From positions 175,051,692 through 175,115,691 of the forward strand of contig CP136061.1 of assembly GCA_032622095.1 (NCBI GenBank): a DNA stretch of 64,000 nt. Reading direction: 5' to 3'. Each line of letters opens with the position of its first letter. Positions within the stretch are counted from its first letter, which is position 1. The translations under genes were made by a program, and so were the position numbers. The stretch comes from Siphonodentalium dalli. Taxonomy: Eukaryota > Mollusca > Scaphopoda > Gadilida > Siphonodentaliidae. Of this stretch, positions 35,801 to 47,249 are shown piece after piece. The notes below the pieces were generated by a model. That model was given only the letters and a program-made list of their open reading frames with translations. It was not told the DNA's origin and did no database searches.

Positions 35801-36969
35801 GTATGACCTCACAGTTACTGCCGGTATTATGGGGTTTCATAAAAATCGTTGACGCAATACTGCCGACAGGTGTGGTGAGTCACATTTTGATTTGGTTTAT
35901 TATTGTTTATCACAAACGCATACCAATAACATTATTATTAAGTTTATGAAATTAAGAAGATTATGTTGACCTTACTTACAATGTATTAGTTGTGGTATCC
36001 ATCTATTGTCCCCTATTTTCAACATAATGTTTTACGAAAATTAATGTACTGAATGGTGCGACTTCAATAAAAATAGTTGTGCGTACATGACATCAACATT
36101 CATAACCATTTTGGGAATCTGATCAGGACATTGGCAGTTGTTTTATTTGGATGTTACTCACAATTCCTCAGCATATTGACAAGTAATTGCATGTGGACCT
36201 AACATTGCTAAATATGGGAAGATATGACAATTTCAGTCATATACATCTTTTTGGGTTAGTACTGGTCTTTTCTTGCCTTTGAAAATGCAATTAGGTTCAA
36301 TGAACCGCTTGCTAAAACATTTAAAACCATGCATGCAGAGTGTCATATTAATCATGTATATATGCCACACTTGCAAAGAATTGATACATACATGTACATG
36401 CATGTAGAGGTGGGACACATTGTTATGCAAAGTTGATATCCCATACACTAGTGATACATGCAGCTATAGTGTATACTGGGGTTCAATGTCCCTTCTCGGT
36501 TCTCACCTGTACACACCTGAGATATAATTTTGAGGTGACGTCACCAACATGTATATAACAGAAATTTAAGGACACTTTAAAATACTATCGATCATAAAAA
36601 CATGCAGTTTGCCATATCTGAAATCACTCTAAAGGTAGTATTGAAGCAATGCATCAGGGACACATAAATTTTACTTAGGCAAGCTGTAACTATCCAGGGT
36701 TCTGGGGCCTCTATATCTGTATATTCAGGGATGAAAGAGTTAACATTTCAAAAGACATGTGTAATAGACTTGAACATGCCTAGGTTCATCAAACATCACT
36801 TAGACCTAAAAACAATAATACCTTCATTTCCGGTAACTGTAACTGTTTTTTTTTTTTAAAATTCCTAGAACATTTTACTATAAATTTTATTTCACTATTG
36901 CAATCATCATCATCATGATGCACTTCAATTAAATAATGAACTGAAAGTTCTTTTAAGTTTGACTGATTA
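32874..36969. other. Intronic sequence without a recognised gene or element
   Basis: AT-rich, comparatively free of obvious repeats. A short palindrome ACGATATAT-TGA-ATATATCGT lies at about 35538-35558. No frame over 85 codons and none with recognisable similarity. It sits in the large MDN1 intron. Confidence 0.5.
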
Positions 36970-37158
36970 CAGTAATGCCCTAAGTAATCGACCCCTTAAC
37001 CACAGCAGAATTATGGGTAACTTTTCAGGATTTAGTCGGAAATATGGATTTTTGCCATTCATCTGGTGAATGGCAACAAGCCATATTTCTGACTAAATCC
37101 TGAAAAGTTACCCGTAATTCTGCTGTGGTTAAGTGGTCGATTATTTAGAGCATTACTG
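36970..37158. mobile_element. Foldback Tc1/mariner-like MITE
   Basis: The whole 189 bp is nearly one inverted repeat. Tips are CAGTAATGCCC / GAGCATTACTG with TA duplicated on both sides (36968-36969, 37159-37160). Further pairs are CCACAGCAGAATTA, GGATTTAGTC and, at the centre, TTGCCATTCA / TGAATGGCAA. Starting with CAGT and using TA is typical of Tc1/mariner. It lies about 0.4 kb inside the intron from the donor of the 37582-37696 exon. Confidence 0.85.
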
Positions 37159-37581
37159 TATATTACATTTTTGGCACCTCCATAGATACATTCTAGCATT
37201 TTTACAGCGATAACACCATTTCCCGCAGGGGCCGACATTTTGTCAGGCAAGTACACTTTCTGGTCACGTCTAGCTAGTGGGGTCCTTTACGAAGTGTGGC
37301 AAACTTCTGAGGGAAAGCTAAAAAAAAAGGTTTATGGTGAGTTTCCGGAATGAAGATATTATATGTCTAGGCCTTACAACAGCGGTGAAAACACTTGCAC
37401 AATATTTCCAGACCTTGTTCGAATTTAATGTTTGTGCTCAGTTTTAATTAAATGAAAAAAGAAATAATAAGAATACAAAATATGCATCCACAAGGAATAG
37501 ATGGATGGACAAGCTGATCCGAAATTACAACCAATCATAGATACAGAAAACAGAAGTCACTAAATTAAAATGTATCCTCAC

Positions 37582-37696
37582 AACAGCTATATTGGTCTTC
37601 TTCTGCTCAAAAGTCAGTTTCTTCAGTATACCAGCACCAGAATGACTTGTGAACTGTGTTGAAAATGGGTGTAGCAATCTGAAATCTTCTCCAAAG
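37582..37696 (-). CDS. MDN1: Midasin exon, middle of the VWA domain
   Basis: 115-nt exon encoding the end of a split Ser codon, then FGEDFRLLHPFSTQF, SHSGAGILKKLTFEQKKTNIAV. The midasin family shows SFGE, LLHPF and a Q-K-K-T-x-I-A motif at this point of the VWA domain. The acceptor reads GATATTTCCAG and the donor GTGAGG on the minus strand. With two bases carried over from the 38060-38133 exon the length makes exactly 39 codons, and the donor is phase 0, fitting the 4267-4473 exon. Reading past the donor leaves the family sequence, which supports the boundary. Confidence 0.92.
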
Positions 37697-38059
37697 CTGG
37701 AAATATCATATCCATTTTTAAGACTCAAAACAGAAAATGGTGGCACATAATTTCAACTATGGAAATAGCAATTGACTAACACTGATATTATTTCTTAAAC
37801 TGTTCAATTCATATTTTATCAATCATAACTGGAATTTTAGATTGTTGATTACTAATTTAAGGTGTTTTGATTTGTCCATATCTTACATTGAAGGATTATT
37901 TCCAGATAATTTTATAGTGTTGAGCGTCAATTTTTTTCAAAGTTTCCTCATTCTGCTCTTCTAAAAAGTCAAATTATTTGTGAAGTATGGACAATTTTGT
38001 GGGTAAAAAAATCTTACTCTAAGTAACGTTTATAGAGAGCAGTGAATCAAGAATTTTAC
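37697..38059 (-). other. MDN1: Short MDN1 intron (363 bp)
   Basis: The donor is GTAAAA next to CTGCAG at 38060 and the acceptor CCAG at 37700-37697. Phase 2 on both sides rebuilds an AGC serine codon of the SFGE motif. It contrasts with the 33-kb intron that follows. Confidence 0.85.
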
Positions 38060-38133
38060 CTGCAGATTGACAGCTGTCCAGTTTCGAGTAACGTCAAAGC
38101 ATTAGTAATTACTGCCAGAGATTCATAAGCCAG
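38060..38133 (-). CDS. MDN1: Midasin exon, first helix of the VWA domain
   Basis: 74-nt exon on the minus strand coding LAYESLAVITNALTLLETGQ, then LSIC and two bases of Ser. Human midasin has LAFESLAV..ALTLLEVGQ at the matching place, directly after the MIDAS metal-site loop. The acceptor is TTTTATTTCAG and the donor CAG-GTAAAA. Phase is 0 at its start. It is too short to appear as a stand-alone ORF and was found by looking for the residues expected just before the SFGE exon. The upstream exon with the DDSSSM-type metal motif was not located between 38134 and 64000. Confidence 0.9.
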
Positions 38134-39136
38134 CTGAAATAAAATTCATTGCCATTTAGTGTTATGTTGACTAGATGGAAGATACCGCAACTAAATCAAC
38201 TGCAAAAGTCACCTTAGAATTAAACAAAACAATTAAGGGACCTTGTCAAATTACAAGCGGAAATTCTGCCGGGGATAGTGATTTTTTCTCTGCTCAAAAA
38301 CTCAGGTCTCCATTTGTGAAATTTAAATGCACACTGGAGTTATTTAAGCAAATTAGCTAAGTTCAGTAAATAATATTTTTTTACCCAAAATACGTATCTC
38401 CTAATAAGTATCTTGGACACTGAAATATTCACGCTTCAAAGCACAACTTAAAAGAGTTTAAGAAATAAAAGTGTCAATGACACTGTAGCTCAACTTGTAG
38501 AGGATAATTTTATGTGTTGTAGTCAATGGTCAAATTCTAAGTAAAAAAATGGCCGAAACTCATGTAAAGATACATATTAAACTGGGAAATAACATAACAC
38601 ATAACAACTTTAGTTCAGATCAAATAATCCAAAATGGAGTTATCGATCGGAAACCAAAAATGTTCTAATTTTTTTGCTATGTAGTAATAGCCATATCACA
38701 AAATTTGGCAACCCAGTTAATTGAATCATTTGTAATATATTAATATCCCAACATATATTTGTTACATACAAATTTTTTAACACTCACTTCATCAGTCACA
38801 AAAATCATACCTCACTACATGCATTTGTTTTCTTAAAATCTCACAAAATGTATTTTGCACAGTTTTGTCATTTCAAAGCATCATCGGCTTTTCGCACTAA
38901 AGTGTAACAAAATTTTAATTCGTTTTCATCAGGGAATATATATACATAAAGGTATATTGCGTTATCTTAACATGAAACTATTTTAGAACTTCATGTACTG
39001 CTTTCTCTTATATATTCCCTGGTTTTCATTCACTCAAAATTGTGTAAATAATACTAATGCCGATATAGTCACACATTAAATTTTTGCCACATACATGTAT
39101 CATGATTTAGTCAGAGTTGGGTCTGACTTCATGACG
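38134..39136. other. Intron sequence with dispersed repeat pieces
   Basis: It contains another copy of the AAGTGTCAATGACACTGTAG motif at 38468-38498, followed by wording related to 43190-43320 (GGAGTTATCGATCGGAAACC). No further midasin exon and no other gene recognised. Confidence 0.5.
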
Positions 39137-39220
39137 GTATCATTTTTTATGCATTTGATTAAAATATTTGTTAGCATTTTAGCTAACAAATATTTTAATC
39201 AAATGCATAAAAAATGATAC
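39137..39220. repeat. Perfect hairpin, 39-bp arms and 6-nt loop
   Basis: Left arm 39137-39175 (GTATCATTTTTTATG through TTTGTTAGC) and right arm 39182-39220 are exact reverse complements, with loop ATTTTA. A perfect 39-bp stem implies a young inverted duplication or selection. No flanking target duplication was recognised. It could be a foldback element tip, a small-RNA hairpin or an assembly artefact. Confidence 0.9.
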
Positions 39221-39979
39221 ATTTTGTAAATAATTATAGCCAAGCGTAGTAATTTTCACTGACGCCAAGGAACTATTTTGTCCAAGCCGACATCGGGACT
39301 ATTTACCAATAAACCAATAACTTTTTTTGTGAACTTTCCCAATTTTGTAAAATAATTCAACCTTCAAATCATTATTTTCACATTTAACACAGTCCATACA
39401 GACATTTATGCTCATGATGTGCACATATTTCTAATTTTCACATTTAAGGTGAAGGTCATTCTTATGTTACCTTCACGCCAACCAACTTGTGACGTCATTT
39501 CTGAAGTTCTCCAATAGAGGCTGACTAATTTTAACTTTGAGTGACGAACTCTGGGATGGAACGGGAACACACTATGGGAGAGTATTTGGAAATGCCTGTC
39601 ATAATTCATAGAGAAGTGGAAATATTTAAGCAAACATGCATTCCCTGACACATTTTGACACAAAATATGCCCTATTATATGGAATAAATCAGTGGAAATA
39701 GAAATTCTTTTTGTAAATACTGAGTCTACATTAACATATTTTAAATCAGCATCGATATATACCCGGTATATAGTTTGTGTGTTCAGTGTGGCAATCAACG
39801 TTCCACCACAGCCATATCATATATGGAAATGAAATGAAAGTAGCCCACTCCACTGTTTTATACCCGATATGTGTTGTATGCTAGTGTATTCATCGACAAA
39901 TGTAAATTCTAAACATCGATGTCGATGTAGTTTTTTTGTTTTCATTTTTCATAGTACCTTCTCATGTGTTGGTTATCAT
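39221..39979. other. Intronic sequence, no gene recognised
   Basis: A 128-codon minus-strand frame at 39412-39798 has no recognisable domains, no splice context and AT-driven composition. I treat it as chance. Confidence 0.45.
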
Positions 39980-40089
39980 CTATAGATGTACAAAAACAGC
40001 CACTTTGCTGGAATGAATACATTTATAATGTGCAATAGATGCGATTTTATTAGGAGGCATGTGAAAATGATTTTGCATATGCATATGGG

Positions 40090-41135
40090 AAAACAATGGT
40101 GTCATTAATACAGCAGATTTTTTGTCATTATCGCGTTCCATAACATTGCAAGTTTTCATAAATTTTTCGTCATTTTTGCCGTCTCGTTTCAACATTTTTT
40201 AACCAGTGTTTGGTTTAGTCAATATGGCAGCTTTGTTTCCATCAATATTGCCTGTAGTGTCGATATGATCGGCAGCACATCTGATCATTTTTGCGTTTCA
40301 CCATTGTAGCAGTTTTACCAATGTGTCAACATATTCTTCTTTTAAGTAGTGTACTGGTAATACAATATATATCAGCTATCAAATTTGAATCTGTTAAAAA
40401 GTTAAGTTAATACAAAGCCATAATTATTAGTTTTATAAAAGTTAATGGTTTATTAATATGGATAATTGGTAATTGGAAATACCATGGAGGGCACATGCTC
40501 AGACTTCCTGTTGTGTTGCGTATTTTTTTAGCACTGGAATTTCCCAAGCCAAACCTAGTTTCGTTTGTGGTTCCCATTGGCTGATATAAGAGTGCTCGGA
40601 GTATATATTTTGTTCTCGATTCTTTATTTAATAAATATCTAAACATGTGCAATGATATACATCACAATATTAAACAAGAACATAGGGGGATATGTCTCTA
40701 TGTTTGGCATTAATGTCATACCACGTGCTGAGGGCTTGTTCCATGTCGGATCCAGGCTTTCCTGGACTGCTGGTGCTTAGACCTCATCAACGATGTTTGC
40801 ATTGTTGATTATATATTGTATGCTTTTGACATCAATGATCTTATTAATATGGCTAATTGCTTTCGACGTTCCTGTTGTGTTGTGCTATTTTTAGCACTAG
40901 AATTTCCCCCAAGACAAGTTTTGTTTGCGATTCCTATTGACTGATGTCAGAGTGGATAATATATGTTTTTTCTCAATTCAATAAATATATAAACATGTGT
41001 AATGATATACATCACAGTATTAAAACATGAACATATGGGTCTATGGCTCTATATCTGGCATTGTCATACCACGTGGTGAGGGTTTGTTCCATGTCGGATC
41101 CATGCTTTGCTGGACTACTGGCGTTTAGGCCTCGT
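40090..41135. repeat. Dispersed repeats, copies 2 and 3 of the 2540-2995 family
   Basis: 40360-40760 and 40855-41130 are two copies in a row sharing TTCCTGTTGTGTTG, TTTAGCACT, GATATACATCACA, CATACCACGTG and TTGTTCCATGTCGGATCCA. Upstream, 40130-40290 carries the degenerate CGTTTCAACATTTT / GTCGATATGATCGGCAG words of the 1390-1900 repeat, so the order of the two families matches the 1390-2995 region. Confidence 0.65.
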
Positions 41136-43180
41136 CGTTGTCAATCATATGTGGCAGTTTCAACATTAACAATGTTATGGCCAGCAGCTTTCGACATTGC
41201 ATATGTCAGATCTTTCTAAAAATCGGATATTCCGATCGATGACATTAGCTCACATAGCTAATAATAAGCTTTCGTTAGACGCTAAAAATGAGCCCTCTAT
41301 GCACTATATTCGTCGAGATTGTGGCTGTCCAACGAAATTGCAAATTCCATTCCGCAGTTTTGTCATTCCGTCCCGCTTCCCATCCCCTTCCACACTTTGT
41401 CTATCAGAGCAACCAATTTCATGTTTTGTTTTCCTTTATGTCATTTCCTGCTGTCTCGGGAGAATGTGACAAATATTGCATGGAACATTAAGTGGCATAA
41501 TTTGAATGAAATATTCTGCAATTTCTTACTTCTTAAGTTATTCATGGCCAAGTGATGGAATAATTTATCACATGCACAGCATAAATCGGTCATGCGGATA
41601 GAATTGTCCGGAAATGAAAAAAAGGTTCTGAAATTCACCTGGAATCATCTTAAATTACCTTTGAAAGCTCTGTCAGAATATTTCTAAAAATGAGATATTC
41701 TCAGTGATGACAATAGCTCCCAACGTCTTCGGTGGTTGAGCTAAAATCAGGGTCATGATTTCTTTGATAGGTAATGAAATGGTATGAAATTCCTATGGAA
41801 TATTTCACGCACTTGTTTATTAATGAAGTGGCTATCAATGACCACATGGCAGTTATTTCAATAAAATTATCAAATTCGGACACAAGTTTCAATTTTATGA
41901 ATAAATTGTAATTACCTGATATGTACAGTCAGACCTCTAATCTTAAGCCTACCGGATTTATGTGTTGGAATGAGCCAAAGTATATTAATGACTGTACATG
42001 TACATTGTACAATCCAACAGGATATAGTTTGGCAAGTTAGTGGTTTTGTATGGTTCCTTTGTTGCCATTAAAGAACAATTGATCTGTCCCTTCTTTAGAA
42101 TGATATTGTTCTGTCTTTTCCACAAATTGCATGTAATGATGCTATATGTTTATCCAAAGGTCCAAAAGGTACCTCTTGATAAATGAATTTATATTTGAGC
42201 TAGTCCCATATGGGTGTTAATGCATCTTTATGATATGTGGATGTTCCCACTGGTGGAAGAGAAGCTAATTACATTGATAATATCTCATATAGTTCAATAT
42301 TGTTATTGAGAAGTAAATAATTCAGCTAAATTGGCAATCAATTAAAAAGATCTTATCGGTATCAATTTGTCGTGGTGACACGAGTTACTAGTAGTACTGT
42401 ATACGGACTCATTAATTCCCCAGTGGCGGAAACCCTGGGTAAATATTCTCAAAACCATTCAATCAATACCAAAATCTATACATGTGAAGAATGTGTCATG
42501 ATCAACCTGAATGAGATTATAAAAGTGATTGGGTGAAAAATATTTGACCAATAAGTCAGTTTCAAGAATACCAGCACCATTATTATTATCCTGCAGCCCA
42601 AATGCAATTGAGGGAATTTCAAAATAAGATATTTCCTCAAATGATGAATATTCAATTGGTGGCTTATAGAATTCTTACTGAACCTGACTCAAGGTGAAAG
42701 AGATAATTTAAAATCTGCCTATCGGATATCATGTGTCTATGGAATGGGTTAAATTTAATCCCAAAATACATGCAAGTGAAAAGTGGATCACAATCAACCT
42801 GGACATAGAATAGGAGAATGAACAAATAAAAAACATCAGAAGACATGATGTGTGGAGAGGGTTAATCATTTTCAATGACATCATATGATGGAACTAAGGA
42901 ATGTGTAGATTACAGCATCGGATAGCTAATGCCTATGTGTGGATGTAAAGTGTTAATAATTTCGCGTTCGATACCAAAAACTATACAGGTGAGGGGTATG
43001 TCATCATGAACATGCACATAAAATATGAACACGATCCGATAAAAAATACTTGAGTAATCGAATCGGATCGCAAGTGTCTACGGACAGATGGACGGACAGA
43101 CAGACGGACGAATGGCGGATGGTTGATCCGGACGTCGGCATTATGTGTACCATACATGGTATGGGTACATATGAAAATGT
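41136..43180. other. Intronic sequence, no gene recognised
   Basis: There are short open frames only. At 42554-42579 a 26-nt stretch resembles part of the MDN1 exon at 37582-37696. From 42840 on there are degenerate repeat words and a GGACGGACAGACAGACGGACG run at 43082-43107 in short GACG units, followed by the family-3 repeat. Confidence 0.45.
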
Positions 43181-43455
43181 TTGAGGTATGGCAGCATGTT
43201 TGAATTCTAAGTCGAAAAAGGGCCATCACTCGGTAACAAAAACTCGGATCTGTATTTTGGCCTGAGAAATTTGGTTCCGATCGGATAGAAAATGTTTGAG
43301 TTATCGCATTACACGCAAAGTGTCTACAGACAGACGGGGAGACAGACGAACGACGAGTGGTCAATCCGGATGTCGTCACTATGTGTACCATGCCTATCAA
43401 TTTTCCGAATTTTTTTCCAATGAAAGTGTCAATGACACTGTAGCTCGACTTGATT
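43181..43455 (+). repeat. Dispersed repeat family 3, copy with terminal module
   Basis: AAAAAGGGCCATCACTCGG, GATCTGTATTTTGGCCTGAG, TTCCGATCGGATAGAAAATG, a GACAGACGGGGAGACAGACG run, ATGTCGTCACTATGTG and the terminus GAAAGTGTCAATGACACTG, TAGCTCGACTTG. It follows the same plan as families 1 and 2: body, GACAGACG run, terminal inverted motif around AGCTC. Confidence 0.6.
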
Positions 43456-43499
43456 AGGAATGCGGAAAATTGAATGTTTAAGTAATACTAGATTATCAA

Positions 43500-45575
43500 C
43501 ATGAAGAGATATATATAAAGTAAAATCCAAGATGGTTGCTGGTGGCTATGTTTTCAAATGAAATTCAAAAACATTTGATAGCTTCCATCTAGTAGATCAA
43601 TATCAAGATTAATATGAAGTTTGGTGATGATCGGCTGAGTAAAATCCAAGATGACTGCCAGCGGACATGTTTTATGGCTGAATGACCCCAAAATGACTCG
43701 TTCCCATCTACATGTCAATGCTAACAGCCATGACAAATTTCATAATGATCGGACTTGTAGCCCGTGCCAAAGGATTTAGTCATGCTATGAGTAAAATCCA
43801 AGATGGCTGCCAGCGGCCATGTTTTATGGCCGAATTACCCCAAAATGACTCGTTTCCCATCTACATGTCAATATTAACATCCATACAAATTTCATTATGA
43901 TCAGTCGAAGAGTTCGTCCTGTGGCCAGTGCTAATGGATTGTATTTTGAAATCCAAGATGGCCACTGGCGGCTTTGTATTTTTGCCGAATGAACCCAAAA
44001 TGACTCGTTTCCCTTCTACATGTCAATGTGAACAGCCATGATAAATTTCATAATGATCCGACAAAATGTATGACATGCCAAAGGATTTAGTCATGCAAAG
44101 AGTAAAATCTGCTGGCGGCCATGTTTTATGGCCGAATGACCCCAAAATGACTGGTTCTCATCTGCATGTCAATATTAACATCCACGTCATCAAGATGATC
44201 AGACGAAAACTCCAGCCTGTAGCCTGTGCTGATGGATTCAATATTGAAATCCATGATGGCCACTGGCGGCCATGTTTTATTTTGCCGAATGATGCCAAAA
44301 TGACTCATTCCCACCTACATGTCAATGTCAAGAGACATGACAAATTTCATAATGATCCGACCTAAGGTACGACTTGTAGCCCCTGCTAAAGGATTTAGTC
44401 ATGCAAAGAGTAAAATCCAAGATGGCTGCTGACGGCCATGTTTCATGGCCGAATGACCCCAAAATGACTCGTTCCCATCTAAATGTCAATATTAACATCC
44501 ATGAGAAATTTCATAAGATCCTACCAAAGGTACGACCTGTAGCCCATGCCAAAGGATATAGTCATGCAAAATCCAAGATGTTTTTTGGCCGAATGACACC
44601 AAAAACACTCTTTCCCATCTACATGTCAATATTAACATAAATAACAAATTTCATGATGATCAGACAAACAGTACGGGCTTTAGCCCGTGCTATCAGCCAT
44701 GTTTTTTTGCCGAATGACCCCAAAATGACTTGTTCCCATCTACATGTCAATGTTTAATAACATCTATGACAAATTTCATGGTGAACCGACCAAAGATACG
44801 ACCTGTGTCAAAGGATTTAGTCATACAAAGAGTAAAATCCAAGATGGCTGCCGGCAGCCATGTTTTATGGCCAAATGATCCCAAAATGACTCTTTCCCCA
44901 TCTACATGTCAATATTAACATAAATTAAAAATTTCATGATGATCAGACAAACAGTACGGCCCGTACTAATGGATTAAATTTTGAAATCCAAGATGGCTGC
45001 TGGCAGCCATGTTTTTTTTGCCGATGACCCCAAAGTGACTCGTTCCCATTTACATGTCAATGTTAAACATATGACAAATTTCATAATGATCTGACCAAAG
45101 ATATAACCTGTAGTCTGTGTCAAAGGATTTAGTCATACAAAGAGTAACATCCAAGATGGTTGCCGGCGTCCCATGTTTTATGGCCGAATGACACCAAAAT
45201 GACTCATTCCCATCTACATGTCAATATTAACTTCCATGAGAAATTTCATGATGATCAGACAAACCCTCCGGCCTGTAGCCCGTGCTAATGGATTGAATTT
45301 TGAAATCCAAGATGGCTGCCAGCAGCCATGTTTTTTTGCCAGATGACCCCAAAATAACTCGTTCCCATCTACATGTAGCCCATGATAAATTTCATAATGA
45401 TCTGACCAAAGGTACGACCTGTAGCCCATGCTAAAGGAAATTATTGACGAATCACGCACACACGGACGAAGGATACCAAGCCATGGCAATAGCTGAAACT
45501 TTACAAAGTAAAGTTGAGCTAATAAATGTGGGCTGCAGGGTTTGCATATAGATTTAAATGTAAATGCAAGATGGC
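43500..45575 (+). repeat. CAAGATGGC-type tandem array B
   Basis: About 11 units of roughly 150-200 bp, alternating two forms. Shared blocks are AAATCCAAGATGGCTGCC, GCGGCCATGTTTTATGGCCG, ATGACCCCAAAATGACTCG, TTCCCATCTACATGTCAAT, ATTTCATAATGATC and AAAGGATTTAGTCATGCAAA. At 45430-45515 the array closes with TTGACG, ACACACGGACG, CCAAGCCATGGCAATAGC and an inverted pair AACTTTACAAAGTAAAGTTGAGCTAA. Long open frames across it come from the repeat and are not genes. Confidence 0.88.
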
Positions 45576-47002
45576 TGCTGACCATGTTTTTTTTAACAAA
45601 TTAAAAAAAAAAAAATTGACGGCCACTATCTGGAGGCCACCCTGAATATCCATATGAAGGTTGGTGACGATCGGATGAGGAATGTGGCCTGAAGGATTTA
45701 TTCCTGCAAAGTTTTACGCTTTTCAAGACCCATAACTCAACAAACACTGAAAGAATGAAACAAATTGTATGTAAATACTCTTTCCCCCATGCTGGTTCAT
45801 CATCATACCAAAAATCACTCAAAGTTTGGAAGGTTGGACGGATGGACGGAATTAAGGACAGTAAGATGGAACCCATTTCAATCTCCCCGCCAAACTTCCT
45901 TTGTGGGGTATAATAAAATTTCATAAGCCTCAGACGATGTTATATCCAAACCTCTAGAGTATAATCTACAAGACCTATACGGCATCCTCCAAACTTTAAT
46001 ATATGAATATTTCTGGTACTCTTTTCTACATTCAAGTAGATTCCGAGGAGTAGCTGATTGGTAATGCACTACAAACTGTTCATTGTCGCAAATATAGGCT
46101 CTTTTCTTAATGAGTATGCAATGATTATGTTTTCTTTTTAGGTATGATAGATGTTTTTAATGTCTATATAAATAATTAACAAGTGATTTTAAGTGGTTTA
46201 AGAGGAGATATATATAATTACTCTAATCAGCTGATTAGAGCTTGCAGTGTTTTAAAGGTGTGCACTGGGGTGCTACTGAGGTGTGGGCATGTAAGCTGGC
46301 TGAGGTGTGAGGCCCATATCAACACAATCAAGTTGATGTGTGTCTGAGGTGTGTTTAACATGGCTTTAGCAAAGAGGCAAATATATATGCTAGACATGCA
46401 CCACCTCATCATGGAGGTGCACAAATGGGGCATGACTAGTGAATGTATGTATGCATGATTGTCCACATTCATTCATGTTATTTATTTTGAATATCTATAT
46501 AGTATATCTATATTGATCACCAATTGCTTGGGAGGGGAGGTGAGTGCTCAATAAAGCAAGAGCTCACAGCTGAAATTAATATTATTAGCCAGATGTACAC
46601 AATATGAGAATTTGTGCTGAAAAAAAAGAGAGAGAGAGAGTTTTTTTCCAAAATCCAGGCATTCTAGGTTGTGTGTACTTGCTAACTCCAATTGGATGTA
46701 GTCGACACAATACAAGTACCAGTATAATGGCGGTATTATGGGTAAAATTCTCATAAAACGATAGTGACATCTATTTCGTACCAAGTAATATAGCCAAAAT
46801 GTATGTTTGAACTGTGTGTTCAAGTAATACTTTCCCCACAACACGAATTGGCATATATATAAGAGAATAATGCACTGGCACAGGATCTGTACTGCTGCAC
46901 CAGCGCAGCCTTGGATTAATTGTGAAAAGATGATCTAGACATGGAATACTTGGGTTAATAGAATCCAGTTTAAGTTTACAATGCTGATGCATTAATTTTA
47001 AA
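45576..47002. other. Repeat debris and unique AT-rich sequence
   Basis: It holds a partial CAAGATGGC unit (45550-45700), a GGACGGATGGACGGAATTAAG tail (about 45836-45857, ending in AACCCATTTCAATC), a GAGAGAGAGAG run near 46627 and, at 46852-46888, a stretch resembling the stem of the 52962-53204 MITE. No gene seen. Confidence 0.45.
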
Positions 47003-47249
47003 TTCTCTTCCATACTCGTTCTCAGAAATTGTCGGGATTCAAGGAAGTAATATAGTATATCTCTGCGAACGCGGCAGTCGAGCGTTAATACCAAGGGGTC
47101 AGTTGCACCCAGTGTGCCGGGTGGAAAAAAGGTCAAACCAATCTACGGCATGTGACCATCTCATGGGTGGCTTAAGCCTGTGACGTGGACGTGGTCAGTG
47201 TGATAATCACTTCTTTGCTAACGCTTGTCGAGTAAACAGCTTTCGAAAA

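Larger units (their letters stand above)
4474..37581 (-). other. MDN1: Giant MDN1 intron (about 33.1 kb)
   Basis: The donor is GTGAGG at 37581-37576 and the acceptor CAG at 4476-4474, both on the minus strand. The protein continues smoothly from KKTNIAV to LLKNATAY with phase 0 on both sides, and human midasin has a linker of similar length at this point. Nearly all the interior is transposon-derived, above all the 24.6-kb Helitron array at 8299-32873. No additional midasin exon is needed to join the flanking exons. Confidence 0.8.

Noticed and set aside
39412-39798. 128-codon minus-strand open frame beside MDN1 exons
   Set aside because: It does not resemble midasin or any protein I know, and has no acceptor or donor fitting the neighbouring exon phases.
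41636-41660. Candidate upstream midasin MIDAS exon (minus strand GATGATTCCAG then GTGAAT donor)
   Set aside because: It would code DDS before a donor, but the codon before is a stop (TAA) and no midasin residues precede it.
43500-45575. Zinc-finger-like or other repeat protein encoded by the array
   Set aside because: Frames are interrupted from unit to unit and no residue pattern is kept; the conservation is at DNA level.
46771-47136. 121-codon minus-strand frame (ILYYFLESRQFLRTSMEEN)
   Set aside because: Part of it matches the frame at 51066 only because both read the DIRS left tip and its internal complement.
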